64,000 nt of DNA from an uncultured Pseudomonadota bacterium (GCA_902799835.1 CADCCF010000003.1:124001-188000); one strand, 5' to 3'. Positions 1-8,600 are shown, numbered from the stretch's first letter. Program-made: numbers and translations. The notes: a model not told the origin generated them from the letters alone.

Positions 1-377
1 TCTACTGCAAACTTTTCTTGAAAATTTTCCACAGGACATCCTTCTTTAATTAATTTCTGCAAAACATATAAACGTATTTTTGTTTTAGCCATACTTTTAG
101 TCCATAATTTTGCTAAAATCACTACGACAATAGGCCAGAATTCCATCCAATATTGTGGTGCTAAATATCCTCCCCCAATCATACAAGTAATAAACGTCAA
201 CCAATTCATTATCTTTGTAAAGACTATATTATTTTCACAATCACCATCATATATCTTTTCAATAATCTCTTTAGTCATTTTTGATTTTATTAAATTATAG
301 GCATTTGTCCTTGCTAAAAACATCAATAACATAAAATTACAAACACCACCTATAATTACAATAAGAATATTATTCAT
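1..377 (-). CDS. Partial membrane protein, C-terminus outside the window
   Basis: An open frame begins with ATG at 377 (MNNILIVIIGGVCNFML) and runs off the left edge without a stop. An A/G-rich Shine-Dalgarno (AAAAAGGAAAA) lies about 7 nt upstream. The visible 125 residues contain an N-terminal hydrophobic segment (about residues 3-21), a charged stretch with KSKMTKEIIEKIYDG, then two close hydrophobic segments (about 55-85), so it is a small inner-membrane protein. It follows the two lipoprotein genes in the same direction and may be the last visible gene of that operon. I do not recognise the family. Confidence 0.6.
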   Translation of the reverse strand, partial: MNNILIVIIGGVCNFMLLMFLARTNAYNLIKSKMTKEIIEKIYDGDCENNIVFTKIMNWLTFITCMIGGGYLAPQYWMEFWPIVVVILAKLWTKSMAKTKIRLYVLQKLIKEGCPVENFQEKFAV

Positions 378-400
378 CTGCTTATTTTCCTTTTTTATAT

Positions 401-434
401 ATCCTAACCGTTATTACTTTATAACGGTTAGGAT
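401..434. repeat. Perfect 14-bp inverted repeat (6-nt loop)
   Basis: ATCCTAACCGTTAT at 401-414 and its exact complement at 421-434 flank the loop TACTTT. It lies between the lipoprotein gene ending at 448 and the partial membrane gene starting at 377. Neither side has a real U-tract, so it may be an imperfect terminator, an mRNA-stabilising hairpin that lowers expression of the distal gene, or a dyad operator. Confidence 0.7.
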
Positions 435-447
435 ATTAATGTAAGTT

Positions 448-864
448 TTATTCAACTTCGTGAGCTTCTAAGAATAGAGATTGTCCCAAAGCATTAAAGA
501 AATTTTGATATGCTATAGGTTCATCCAAAGGCTCTAATCCAACCTGTCCATTAGCTCTAACTACAATCTGCTTAGAATTTATTACACGAACAGAAACGGT
601 CAACTTTGAAGCATGGTTTATAACATATGATGTTCCGCTTACTGTACCTAGTTTTTCATCAGCTCTTTCAATAATAAATCCTAAATCTTGCATTGTTGAT
701 ACTACAGCTCTAAGAACTAAGGCTTTATCTGAAGTGTCAAACATTCTTGATTGATAATTACGCATTTGAACTTGTGTCTGTGTTGTACCTAAAACATCAT
801 CGTGAGTTGAAACGCAACCACACAACAATGTTATAACAAAAAGCGAACATAGAATTTTTTTCAT
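448..864 (-). CDS. Lipoprotein, paralogue of the upstream neighbour
   Basis: This 138-residue protein has a signal peptide ending in the lipobox LLCGC (Cys16), so it should be lipidated and envelope-anchored. The mature part carries R-x-F-D-T-x-D near residue 41, then LQDLGF-like TMQDLGFIIERAD and KLGTVSG; the same pattern occurs in the protein at 874-1392, so the two are diverged tandem paralogues. SD TAGGAG sits 7 nt before the ATG at 864. It is probably the third gene of the lipoprotein operon. The pattern FDT...LQDLGF...D...LG resembles small lipoproteins sometimes annotated as CmeU-like, from memory only. Function unknown. Confidence 0.8.
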   Translation of the reverse strand: MKKILCSLFVITLLCGCVSTHDDVLGTTQTQVQMRNYQSRMFDTSDKALVLRAVVSTMQDLGFIIERADEKLGTVSGTSYVINHASKLTVSVRVINSKQIVVRANGQVGLEPLDEPIAYQNFFNALGQSLFLEAHEVE

Positions 865-873
865 CTCTAACTC

Positions 874-1392
874 CTAAATATTATTTGCTGTCAAAAATAC
901 AGATTGGCTCAATTTATTGAAGAAATCTTGATATATTTCCTCATCACTGATTTTTTCTGTTCTAGCATTTTTCATATTATCCCATATTATACGAGCAAAT
1001 TCCACTCGGACATTATAACCGAAATTTGTTTTGCTTTTTGTAGTAACCAGAGTGACATAAATTTTTTGCTGAACATCATAAATTGGTCGTGTACCAGCAA
1101 GTGCCGCTAACAATACCATACCGACTTTTTGACCTGTAGAACCAGCCTCTCTGTCTTTGTTAGCTGTAATTAAACCGAGCTTAGTTTCAGTTTCATCAAG
1201 CGTAAACCCCAAATCTTGTAAGACTTGAGCAGAGGATGTCAATAAAAGCTCTTCGTCTTTTGTATCAAAATTTCTGGTTTCAAGTTGACGTCTTGCTAGA
1301 TATTCTTCATCCAGCTTGTAATAATTTTCATAAGAAACACATCCTGAAATAACAAAAGACATCATCAAAATTAAGATGAATATTTTTTTCAT
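874..1392 (-). CDS. Lipoprotein with FDT/LQDLGF motif
   Basis: A 172-residue lipoprotein: signal peptide MKKIFILILMMSFVISGC with lipidated Cys18, then TRNFDTKDEELLL, VLQDLGFTLDE and KLGLITANKDREAG. A weakly hydrophobic stretch KVGMVLLAALAGT (about residues 89-101) and the phrase VTLVTTKSK...VRVEFARIIWD suggest a beta-rich domain. It is the longer of two adjacent paralogues. SD AAGGA lies 7 nt before ATG 1392, and it follows the BamE-like gene by 10 nt, so co-transcription is likely. No function can be assigned. Confidence 0.8.
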   Translation of the reverse strand: MKKIFILILMMSFVISGCVSYENYYKLDEEYLARRQLETRNFDTKDEELLLTSSAQVLQDLGFTLDETETKLGLITANKDREAGSTGQKVGMVLLAALAGTRPIYDVQQKIYVTLVTTKSKTNFGYNVRVEFARIIWDNMKNARTEKISDEEIYQDFFNKLSQSVFLTANNI

Positions 1393-1402
1393 TTTTCAGT
1401 CC

Positions 1403-1801
1403 TTAAAATGTTGAAGTTCTGTAAGCAAAATCCCGCACTAAGCCATTTTTATCAAATTTAACGATAATTGTTAAAGTACGTTGATTAGATGAAACTTGGC
1501 TATCTTTACCCTTTGCAGCAAACAGCAACAACCAAACCCCTTTTGTAACAGATGATGATTGTACATTCGTAGATACTTTGTCATAAACCCAAGTTTCTCT
1601 GCGCTCTGTATCGGTTGTAACCATATTAGGTGCCCCCAATGCTTCAACAACAGCAGATGAGGGCATTCCGATTTTAATTTCAGTTTGAGCTTTAGCAACA
1701 GTCATTTTTTCTTCATTCAAACTATAATTGGTAGTTGAACAAGAAGAAATAAAAGGTATTGTTGCCAATGCCATTGCTAATATAGTGTTCTTGTATTTCA
1801 T
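1403..1801 (-). CDS. BamE/SmpA-OmlA-like lipoprotein
   Basis: The start at 1801 (MKYKNTILAMALAT) is preferred over an upstream in-frame codon at 1837 because GGAGAG sits 7 nt ahead and the upstream extension runs through a terminator-like hairpin. The 132-residue product has a lipobox ISSC and the signature IGMPSSAVVEALGAPN followed by RRETWVYDK and, near the end, a beta-strand TIIVKFDKNGLVRDF. This is the SmpA/OmlA (BamE-like) fold, which typically acts at the outer membrane. It is unlikely to be BamE itself: the context is two unknown lipoproteins. Its SD can pair with CTCTCC in the structured leader immediately upstream. Confidence 0.8.
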   Translation of the reverse strand: MKYKNTILAMALATIPFISSCSTTNYSLNEEKMTVAKAQTEIKIGMPSSAVVEALGAPNMVTTDTERRETWVYDKVSTNVQSSSVTKGVWLLLFAAKGKDSQVSSNQRTLTIIVKFDKNGLVRDFAYRTSTF

Positions 1802-1826
1802 TTTGTTGCTCTCCAAATAAATCATT

Positions 1827-1853
1827 AAAAAAACCACCTTGGTTTAAGGTGGT
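1827..1853 (-). terminator. Intrinsic terminator-type hairpin at end of structured leader
   Basis: On the minus strand ACCACCTT pairs with AAGGTGGT (1846-1853 with 1833-1840) around a 5-nt loop and is followed by a run of seven U. It lies only about 13 nt upstream of the SD of the BamE-like gene, so it may end a separate small RNA or attenuate the lipoprotein operon. Confidence 0.75.
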
Positions 1854-2100
1854 CGGAGAGTTCAACAATCATATCTCTATAAATGACTCTTTTAGCCTTT
1901 AAAGTCAAAAAAACTTCTGAACATACGCCAAAAGCTCCCCGACCATAAAGATTTTATGAATCGGGGATATATCTAATTGTTCGCTGAATATTTGCCAGCT
2001 ATCAATTTTACGATGTTATACCCTAACACCGATAGAGATAAGAGCCGTTGAAAGCTCCGCACCTTATACAAGGTACTAAGCATAGGTATCCCCACGCCTA
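1827..2100 (-). ncRNA. Structured 270-nt leader or small RNA, family unknown
   Basis: Between a good promoter (2107-2135) and an intrinsic terminator the minus strand carries no convincing gene but a series of hairpins: 2061-2074 (ACCTT/AAGGT), an extended stem at 1999-2035, 1937-1966 (CCCCGA...TCGGGG with an inner CATAAA/TTTATG), and the terminator stem. The 5' part TATCCCC (plus 2087-2093) is complementary to GGGGATA (1963-1969), competing with the 1937-1966 hairpin. Just before the terminator GTTG-AA-CTCTCC can pair with GGAGAG-CAAC, which contains the SD of the next gene. A 36-codon ORF (MLSTLYKVRSFQ...) lies inside (about 2082 down to 1972) but has no SD. Hallmarks of tmRNA, 6S, RNase P and SRP RNA are missing. 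Confidence 0.55.
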
Positions 2101-2106
2101 AATTCT

Positions 2107-2135
2107 ATTTTAAGATAATATCACCTAAATTGCAA
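2107..2135 (-). promoter_or_regulatory. Sigma-70-type promoter of the structured RNA
   Basis: Minus-strand TTGCAA (2130-2135) and TAAAAT (2107-2112) are separated by exactly 17 bp; transcription would begin near 2100, right at the first base-paired element of the structured leader. Confidence 0.55.
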
Positions 2136-2226
2136 TTAAAAAAATCGGCTCATCAAAAAATTATTTTACTTTTTCTGCCAACTCGGATACAATGACTATC
2201 GGGATTACTAAATACGGTTTTATAAA

Positions 2227-2517
2227 ATGCGGAAAATATTTTTTATTTTAGGTTTATTTATTGCGGCTTTGCCGGCTTGGGCCGACGATAATCCGGATGT
2301 AATTTTAAATACTCAAAGTTTTATTTATCACAGCCCCGATTGCAAATTAGCACAACGTTGCACCGGCAAAAGATGTGTCAAAACAACCACCGCTCCGGTT
2401 TTATCTACCAAATTATTATCGCACCGTTGCACCAGAAATTGTATCAAAACCACTCTAGACAAAGCACTTGAATATGGTGCTCGCCCTTGTAAAATCTGTG
2501 GCGGCGGTCAAGATTAA
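2227..2517 (+). CDS. Secreted Cys-rich protein with Ada-like metal-binding signature
   Basis: A 96-residue protein with a cleavable signal peptide (MRKIFFILGLFIAALPAWA) and eight cysteines in the mature part. The spacing FIYHSPDCKLAQRC at the start and ALEYGARPCKIC at the end matches the small zinc-binding fold seen in Ada N-terminal-like and related domains (Y-H-x-x-x-C ... G-x-x-P-C-x-x-C), here with extra cysteines in the middle (CTGKRC, RCTRNC). In the oxidising periplasm these could instead form disulphides. It starts at an ATG without a strong SD and ends before a bidirectional terminator; it appears monocistronic. Function unknown. Confidence 0.75.
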   Translation: MRKIFFILGLFIAALPAWADDNPDVILNTQSFIYHSPDCKLAQRCTGKRCVKTTTAPVLSTKLLSHRCTRNCIKTTLDKALEYGARPCKICGGGQD

Positions 2518-2550
2518 GTCATTCAAGCCTTATCACTATCTTATCACAAA

Positions 2551-2576
2551 AAAACTCCCGCCAAGGGAGTTTTTTT
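2551..2576. terminator. Bidirectional intrinsic terminator
   Basis: ACTCCC-GCCAA-GGGAGT flanked by A-runs on the left and seven T on the right. It separates the convergent secreted Cys-rich gene (plus) and rsbW-like gene (minus) and can serve both. Confidence 0.85.
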
Positions 2577-2610
2577 GTATTTGCTTTATACCACCAAACA
2601 TTAAAATCCG

Positions 2611-3036
2611 TTATAAATCAACCCCGATGGTTAGCATATTTTTGCCGTTCTCATAAGCATAACTGATTTTATCCGAAAGTTTCTTGGCCAAAAAAATCCC
2701 CAGTCCGCCGATTGGTCTGTCTTTCAGCTCAAGAGTAATATCAGGATCTTCATGCTCCAAAGGATTATACTGTTTGCCCTCATCAGCAAAGCGCACATAA
2801 TAGGTCGCCTCTTGCACAAAAGAAGTAACCTCAACATGTCCTGTGCCGTCATAAGCATAATTGGATATGTTCACAAAAACCTCTTCCGCCGCCGAAATCA
2901 TATTAAACTGCTTTTTAGGCAAAACATTATGTTTTTCCATGTCCGACTTTAAGAAATCAACCAGTTCGCGCAATTTCTTATCATCTGCGGGAAGCGTTAA
3001 ACATACCTCGGAAGAATCTAACTTACTCATAGCCAT
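2611..3036 (-). CDS. rsbW: RsbW/SpoIIAB-type anti-sigma factor kinase
   Basis: A 141-residue GHKL ATPase of the serine-kinase anti-sigma type. The N box is EEVFVNISNYAY (Asn56), the G1 box FADEGKQYNP (Asp85) and the G2 box GGLGIFLAKKL (110-120); the length fits the stand-alone kinase. Such proteins phosphorylate a STAS antagonist and bind or release a sigma factor or another partner. The gene follows the STAS antagonist by 33 nt in the same transcript and faces an RsbU-like phosphatase gene, making a complete partner-switch set. No sigma factor gene is adjacent, so the output is not visible here. The start MAMSK has AAGGA 7 nt ahead. Confidence 0.88.
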   Translation of the reverse strand: MAMSKLDSSEVCLTLPADDKKLRELVDFLKSDMEKHNVLPKKQFNMISAAEEVFVNISNYAYDGTGHVEVTSFVQEATYYVRFADEGKQYNPLEHEDPDITLELKDRPIGGLGIFLAKKLSDKISYAYENGKNMLTIGVDL

Positions 3037-3069
3037 CTGTTGTCCTTGTCCGCATATCAGATTAACTGA

Positions 3070-3381
3070 TTATTCCTTAACCTCAAGCAACTCATCCAAA
3101 CCGGTATCTTCAAAAATAAAAGCAATTTGCTCCGGAACATTTATCAGTTTCATGGTTCCGCCACGACCTTCAATCATTTTTTGAAAAACCAAAAAAGCCC
3201 GCAAACCTGATGAGAAAACATATTCGACATCCGACATATCAAAAGTTAAAGAATTCACCTCCGAAGTATCAACTTGCTCGAGTAACTTCGGCGAAGTATT
3301 CGGATCCAACCAACCGGTTAATTTGCAAAAAAGTTTGCCGCCTTCTCTTTTCTGTTCAATTTTTAATTCTTGATTTGTCAT
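3070..3381 (-). CDS. rsbV: RsbV/SpoIIAA-type STAS anti-sigma antagonist
   Basis: A 103-residue single STAS domain. The conserved loop VFSSGLRAFL holds the phosphorylatable serine (Ser58, second of the pair) used in partner switching: phosphorylated by the RsbW-like kinase and dephosphorylated by the RsbU-like PP2C enzyme encoded divergently. It is the promoter-proximal gene of the rsbV-rsbW pair. A GGAGG SD (TTGGAGGT) lies 7 nt before the ATG. The N-terminal half (KLFCKLTGWLDPNTS) and the C-terminal helix (FEDTGLDELLEV) match the family layout. Confidence 0.88.
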   Translation of the reverse strand: MTNQELKIEQKREGGKLFCKLTGWLDPNTSPKLLEQVDTSEVNSLTFDMSDVEYVFSSGLRAFLVFQKMIEGRGGTMKLINVPEQIAFIFEDTGLDELLEVKE

Positions 3382-3407
3382 TTTTTACCTCCAATTGTTT
3401 ACCCATA

Positions 3408-3436
3408 AAGATATTTCACAATAAATAAACTTTCAA
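3408..3436 (-). promoter_or_regulatory. Putative promoter of rsbV-rsbW
   Basis: Minus-strand TTGAAA (3431-3436) and TATCTT (3408-3413) with a 17-bp spacer, about 25 nt upstream of the rsbV start codon. It lies in the divergent region shared with the RsbU-like gene. Confidence 0.4.
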
Positions 3437-3566
3437 TTCAAATAATTAATGTATTCACATTTATATAAAACATATTAGTTAAAGTATGATAAACATATTT
3501 TTTTGTTGCAAAACAATTCTAAACTTCCATAATAACGATTGTATTATTCCAAAAAGGCAAAAAATT

Positions 3567-5450
3567 TTGACAAGCATTAAATCCAAAATTGTTTTTATAA
3601 CTCTCGCACTGCTATTTACTTTGAGTGTAGTCGTTGTCAGTGTGGCTATTATAGCTTTTCAACGTGACCAAGCTTTGCTTATTGATGGCAACAATGCCTC
3701 CATTAACGCCTTTGAAGGACAAATAAACACCGAAATTACCAAGTTGGAAAAAAACGCATTAGACTTGGCCTTAATGGGCGAAGTTTATTATCAAAAAGGC
3801 AAACAACAAGAAGTTGGTGAATTCTCAACCCAACAGATTTTAAAAAATTACCCTCAGTCTATGGGAAATGGTATTTATTTTGCCCCCTATAAAATAAATA
3901 AAAATCAAAAAAATTCTTGTATTCATGCCGTTTGGAATGACAATCACCAGATTGAACCCCTACTCTCTTGCACCAAAAGCACTTTCAATTATTTTAATCA
4001 AAATTGGTATACCGAAATTAAAACCGGCCTCAAAAACGGGCAAGACGTAGTTTGGACCAGACCCTATGTTAGCACTCAGCTTGGCAACTTGATGACGACC
4101 ATAAGTGCCGGAATTTATGATAAAAACGAATTGGTTGGTATGGCCACCGTTGATTGGGATATGGATACAATTTTACAATCGATATTAAAGATAAAACCAA
4201 CCCCCAACAGCTTTGTTTTGTTTGCCGACAAAACCAATGATTATATCATCGCCACAACCGAACCCGGCATTGATAACTCAACAATTATGGGAAAATCCTT
4301 AAAAACATCTGAATGGTATTCGAGTGAACTGAAAGAAGGTATTTCGTTTGATTATAAAGGGGTAAAATATATCCCTTATATCAAGCAGCTGAACAACGGA
4401 ATGTTCTTAATAGTTAATGTTCCGGTGCTTGAACTGTTTCAAAATGCCATACATAATCTGTACATCTTTTTAGGTGTCCTTTTAATCAGCACTTTGATTA
4501 TTGTTTTGATTTTGTACAAAGTGTTAAAGAGCAATATCAATCACCCGATTGCCATATTGACCGAAACGGCGCAAAAAATTAGTCAGGGTGATTTGGAAAG
4601 AACCATTCGCTTGGACGAGCCGTCTGAGTTGGCACAATTGGCTTCGGCTTTTAACAAAATGAAAACCGACATCAAAACTCACTTAATCGAGTTAGCCAAA
4701 ATTTCTTCCGAAAAAGAAAAAATGGAATCAGAATTAGCCATTGCCAAAAACATTCAAGATTCCGCTATGCCTAAAGATTTTCCCAAGACCGACTATTTTG
4801 AGTTAATTGCCTCGATGACACCGGCCAAAGAAGTCGGTGGCGATTTTTATGACTTTTTCCCCATTGATGAAAATCATGCCGGACTTGTAATGGCTGATGT
4901 TTGCGGTAAGGGAATCACGGCTGCGCTTTATATGATGTCAGCCAAAACCGCCATAAAAAATATGTTACAAGCTGGATATCCTTTGGCTCAAGCTTTATAT
5001 AAAGCCAACAATTCCCTATACAGCAACAATGGTCCGTTGATGTTTGTGACAGCATTTGTCGGCATTTTGGATTTCAGAACCGGTGAAATAGAATATGTTA
5101 ATGCCGGACATTGCCCGCCTCTGCACAAGACGGGAGATAAATATGAATATGTTGATGTAATCAGAAATAAGGTCTTGGGCATCAAACCCAACTATGAATA
5201 TCAAGTCGGCAAAATTAACTTAAAAGCAAATGAACGCTTATTTTTGTATACTGATGGCGTAACCGAAGCCAAAACCGAGGACAATCAGTTTTTCGGTGCT
5301 GATCGATTGTTGAACATCCTAAATCAAAAGAAATTATCTTTACCGGAGACCTTGAATTATGTTCATAAAAACATTCAAAAATTTGTTAATGGTGCACCGC
5401 AATCTGATGACATTACTATGCTGATTGTGGAGTTTTTTCATAAAAAATAG
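3567..5450 (+). CDS. RsbU-like PP2C phosphatase with Cache sensor and HAMP
   Basis: A membrane-bound SpoIIE-type phosphatase. In order: a short cytoplasmic N-terminus, TM1 (SKIVFITLALLFTLSVVVV), a periplasmic region of about 260 residues with dCache character (GNGIYFAPYKI, VWTRPYVSTQLGNLMTTISAGIY, MATVDWDMDTI), TM2, a HAMP linker (DLERTIRLDEPSELAQLASAF) and a C-terminal PP2C domain with GGDFYDFFP, MADVCGKGITAALYM and LYTDGVTEAK. It should dephosphorylate the RsbV-like protein when a periplasmic ligand is sensed. I chose TTG at 3567, which has AAAAAGG about 9 nt ahead; the ATG at 3486 has no SD and would add 27 polar residues before TM1. The gene is divergent from rsbV-rsbW. Confidence 0.85.
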   Translation: MTSIKSKIVFITLALLFTLSVVVVSVAIIAFQRDQALLIDGNNASINAFEGQINTEITKLEKNALDLALMGEVYYQKGKQQEVGEFSTQQILKNYPQSMGNGIYFAPYKINKNQKNSCIHAVWNDNHQIEPLLSCTKSTFNYFNQNWYTEIKTGLKNGQDVVWTRPYVSTQLGNLMTTISAGIYDKNELVGMATVDWDMDTILQSILKIKPTPNSFVLFADKTNDYIIATTEPGIDNSTIMGKSLKTSEWYSSELKEGISFDYKGVKYIPYIKQLNNGMFLIVNVPVLELFQNAIHNLYIFLGVLLISTLIIVLILYKVLKSNINHPIAILTETAQKISQGDLERTIRLDEPSELAQLASAFNKMKTDIKTHLIELAKISSEKEKMESELAIAKNIQDSAMPKDFPKTDYFELIASMTPAKEVGGDFYDFFPIDENHAGLVMADVCGKGITAALYMMSAKTAIKNMLQAGYPLAQALYKANNSLYSNNGPLMFVTAFVGILDFRTGEIEYVNAGHCPPLHKTGDKYEYVDVIRNKVLGIKPNYEYQVGKINLKANERLFLYTDGVTEAKTEDNQFFGADRLLNILNQKKLSLPETLNYVHKNIQKFVNGAPQSDDITMLIVEFFHKK

Positions 5451-5604
5451 ATATATATAAATCATGATTACCTATCACATTTGCAGTATATTTGTTGTCA
5501 CTTGAAGTATATTTACCATTATTTAACTTATATTTTATACACTTTGGCGCAAGTGTTAGTCTATGTAACGCCGTGGTATTGCATTATTCAAAAGGAGATT
5601 TTAA

Positions 5605-8600
5605 ATGAAAAGAAATTTATTTTTAACAACAGCCTTGGTTGCCGTATCTTTTGTGGCCAAAAGTGCTCTGGCCGAAGAGGTCATCACGGAAAGACTGGTT
5701 GTTGCAAGCGGCGAAACAAGATCGTTCAATCAGGCAACCGCCGACGGAATCGAGAGCCCTGATCCTTACATAAGTGGCGGCGTCATTAAAAATGAAGGAA
5801 CGGTAAATATAGACGATTCAACATTTACAGACAATTCGGCCGAACGTGGTGGAGTAATTTATAATTCAAACATCTTAAATATCGGAAATTCTTCTTTTGA
5901 AAATAACCATGCCTCTATATCTGCCGGAGCTATTTACAACAGTTCACATGGTGTCGTAAACATTTCCGGAAATACGACTTTTGAGGGTAACACCCATGCT
6001 CCGAATGCTGGTGAGGAGATTCCTAATGATATTTTTAATGTAGGAACCTTAAATCTTAATCCCGGCGCAGATAAAACGATTTCTTTTAAAGGCGGTATTG
6101 ATGGTGACGGTGGTAATGACCATGGCACCATGAATGTTAATGGTCAAGGAACGGTTCATGTCGAAAACGAATTGATTTATCATGATGTTAACCTGAATTC
6201 CGGTACCTTGGAATTAGATTCTTATACATCGGCTAAAGCTTCTCGATTTGTTATTAATGAACAGGCAAAATTCAGCGCCGATAGAACAGAGTTTAAGAAC
6301 AGTAATGTTAAAGAAGAAAATAAAGATGGGGGTGCCATCTTCAGAACTTTTACAGATGACGATGATGCCGGCGATGAAATGATCAACATATCAAATTCTG
6401 AGTTCAAAAACAATACGGCAAGAAACGGAGGAGCTATTGCAAATAAGAGCACTGCTGGCAGTGGAACAGGTGATATTCCTGAATATATTCCGAATGTTAT
6501 AAAAAATTCTGATTTTATGGGAAATGAATCAGAATATAGTGGTGGCGCAATTTATAACGAAGGAGTGATGTATATTGAAAATTCTGATTTTATCGGCAAC
6601 CAAACCGGTGATAGTCAGGCATACGGCGGGGCTATTTATAACAGCTCTGATGGATTTCTTACCCTGAAAGATTCAAATTTTAGGAATAACACGGCAGGTT
6701 CTTCCGGCGGTGCCATTTATAACTCTGGAACTGTAGCAATCGGCGGCAACTCCACCTTTAGGGGTAATAAACATACCTCTAATGAGATTGCCAATGATAT
6801 TTATAATATAGGAACCTTAAGTCTTAATCCCGGCGAAGATGAAACGATTTCTTTTGAAGGCGGTATTGACGGTGAAGGTGGTGAAGGCGAAATCGTTATT
6901 TGGGGAGATGGTAAGGTTTCTATTTCCAATGAACTGGCTTATCAAGATGTAAAAAACTTAAAGGGTACTCTGGAATTGACACCGAATACAAACGTTAAAA
7001 ATTCATATATTGATGTAACAACTGTTTTTGAAGGTGATACTATTCTTAATGCCAAAGGTGTTTCTTTCAATAGTCGAGACGCTTCCAGCGGAGAATACGG
7101 CGGTGTGATTTATAGTAACAGTGAGATAAATATTAAAGATTCTGAGTTTGTCAATAATACCATCAGCAGTAGTGAAGACAGTTACGGCGGAGCTATTCTG
7201 AATGATGGAAACGCTAACATCTCTAACACTCTCTTTAGCGGTAATAAAATAATTACAATCGAAGATTTGAACAATGTAGATCCGGATAATGAGGATCCGG
7301 ATAATGAAAACACAGAAAACGAAGATACAATTAAAAATAAAGGTGGTGCAATTGCCAACTATGATCAAATGATCATTACAAAATCTGAATTTTCGGATAA
7401 TGAAATTGTTGCCAATGAAAGTGATAATTACGGCGGAGCCATCAGCAATAAGCAGGCTTTGATAACAATTGAGGATTCCGAGTTTAATAATAATAAAGTT
7501 AGTGGTAATGACAGTGACAATTACGGTGGTGCCATCAATAATGAAGATGGTTACGTAAGTATTATAAACTCTTTCTTTGTCGGCAATAAAGTTACCGGTA
7601 ACAACAGCAACAATTCCGGTGGTGCCATCAATAATACTGAAGATAGCTACGTAGCTATTTCAAATACAACCTTTACCAATAACGAAGCCGGCGATGCCGG
7701 TGGGGCCATTAATAATAAAGAAAGCGAAATAACTATTTCAGATGCCACATTTATCAGTAATAAAACCGCAGATTCTGCCGGTGCTATTAACAACGAAGGC
7801 GGCACAATAACCATTTCAAACTCTACCTTTACTAATAATAAAGTTATGCATAGTGAAGGTGATTATATGTTAAAATATGGCGGTGCCATCAATAATACAG
7901 AATATTCTTCGATGGAAATTTCCGGTACAGCTTTTAACAATAATAAAGTCAAAGCTGCCGGAAGCGCTCTTGGCGGTGCTATCAGTAATGATAAATCGCT
8001 CTTAACCATTACCAATACGACCTTTACCGGCAATGAAGCTACGGGCGGTGCGGCAAGCAGCGGTGGCGCAATCTACAACAGCGGTGCTATTGATGAGGAA
8101 GGAGAATCGTTATCAATTATTAATATCGCTGATTCGACCTTCAGCAAAAATATATCAAGTTGGGGCGGTGCTATTGATAACTCAGGTAAATTAGGCTTAA
8201 CAAATGTTTCTTTTGTTGAGAACAAAGCTGAATATTATAGTCCTGAGAATGGCGGCGTCGGCGGTGCTATTCGCAATTATTCTGAAGCAACGGTTACCGG
8301 AAGCAATTTCTCAAAAAATACTTCTTTTCTGGGTGGCGCTATTTATAATGATGGCGATATGACCCTTTCAAACTCATCCTTTAGTGATAATAAAGCAACT
8401 ATAGAAGATGAATCCAGCGAAATTGCCCAAGGCGGTGCTATTTATAACATCGGCAAATTAACTGTTTCAGCAACAGACTTTACGGGCAACGAGACAAAAG
8501 GTAATTTTGTAACTTACGGTGGAGCTATCAGCAACGAAGGAAGCTCCAGCGAAATAACCATTTCGGATTCTACATTTGAGGGCAATAAAGCCACAAGCAA

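Noticed and set aside
1827..2100. tmRNA (including the permuted two-piece type), 6S, SRP or RNase P RNA
   Set aside because: No GTTCGA T-loop, no CCA end, no tag reading frame of the expected type, no SRP tetraloop motif, and none of the conserved RNase P blocks were seen; only unassigned hairpins remain.
3486..3566. 27-residue N-terminal extension of the RsbU-like protein
   Set aside because: ATG 3486 lacks an SD, and the extension is not expected before the first TM helix; TTG 3567 has an SD.
7003..7368. 121-codon minus-strand ORF inside the autotransporter gene
   Set aside because: Antisense shadow of a repetitive coding region, with no SD and an unusual composition.
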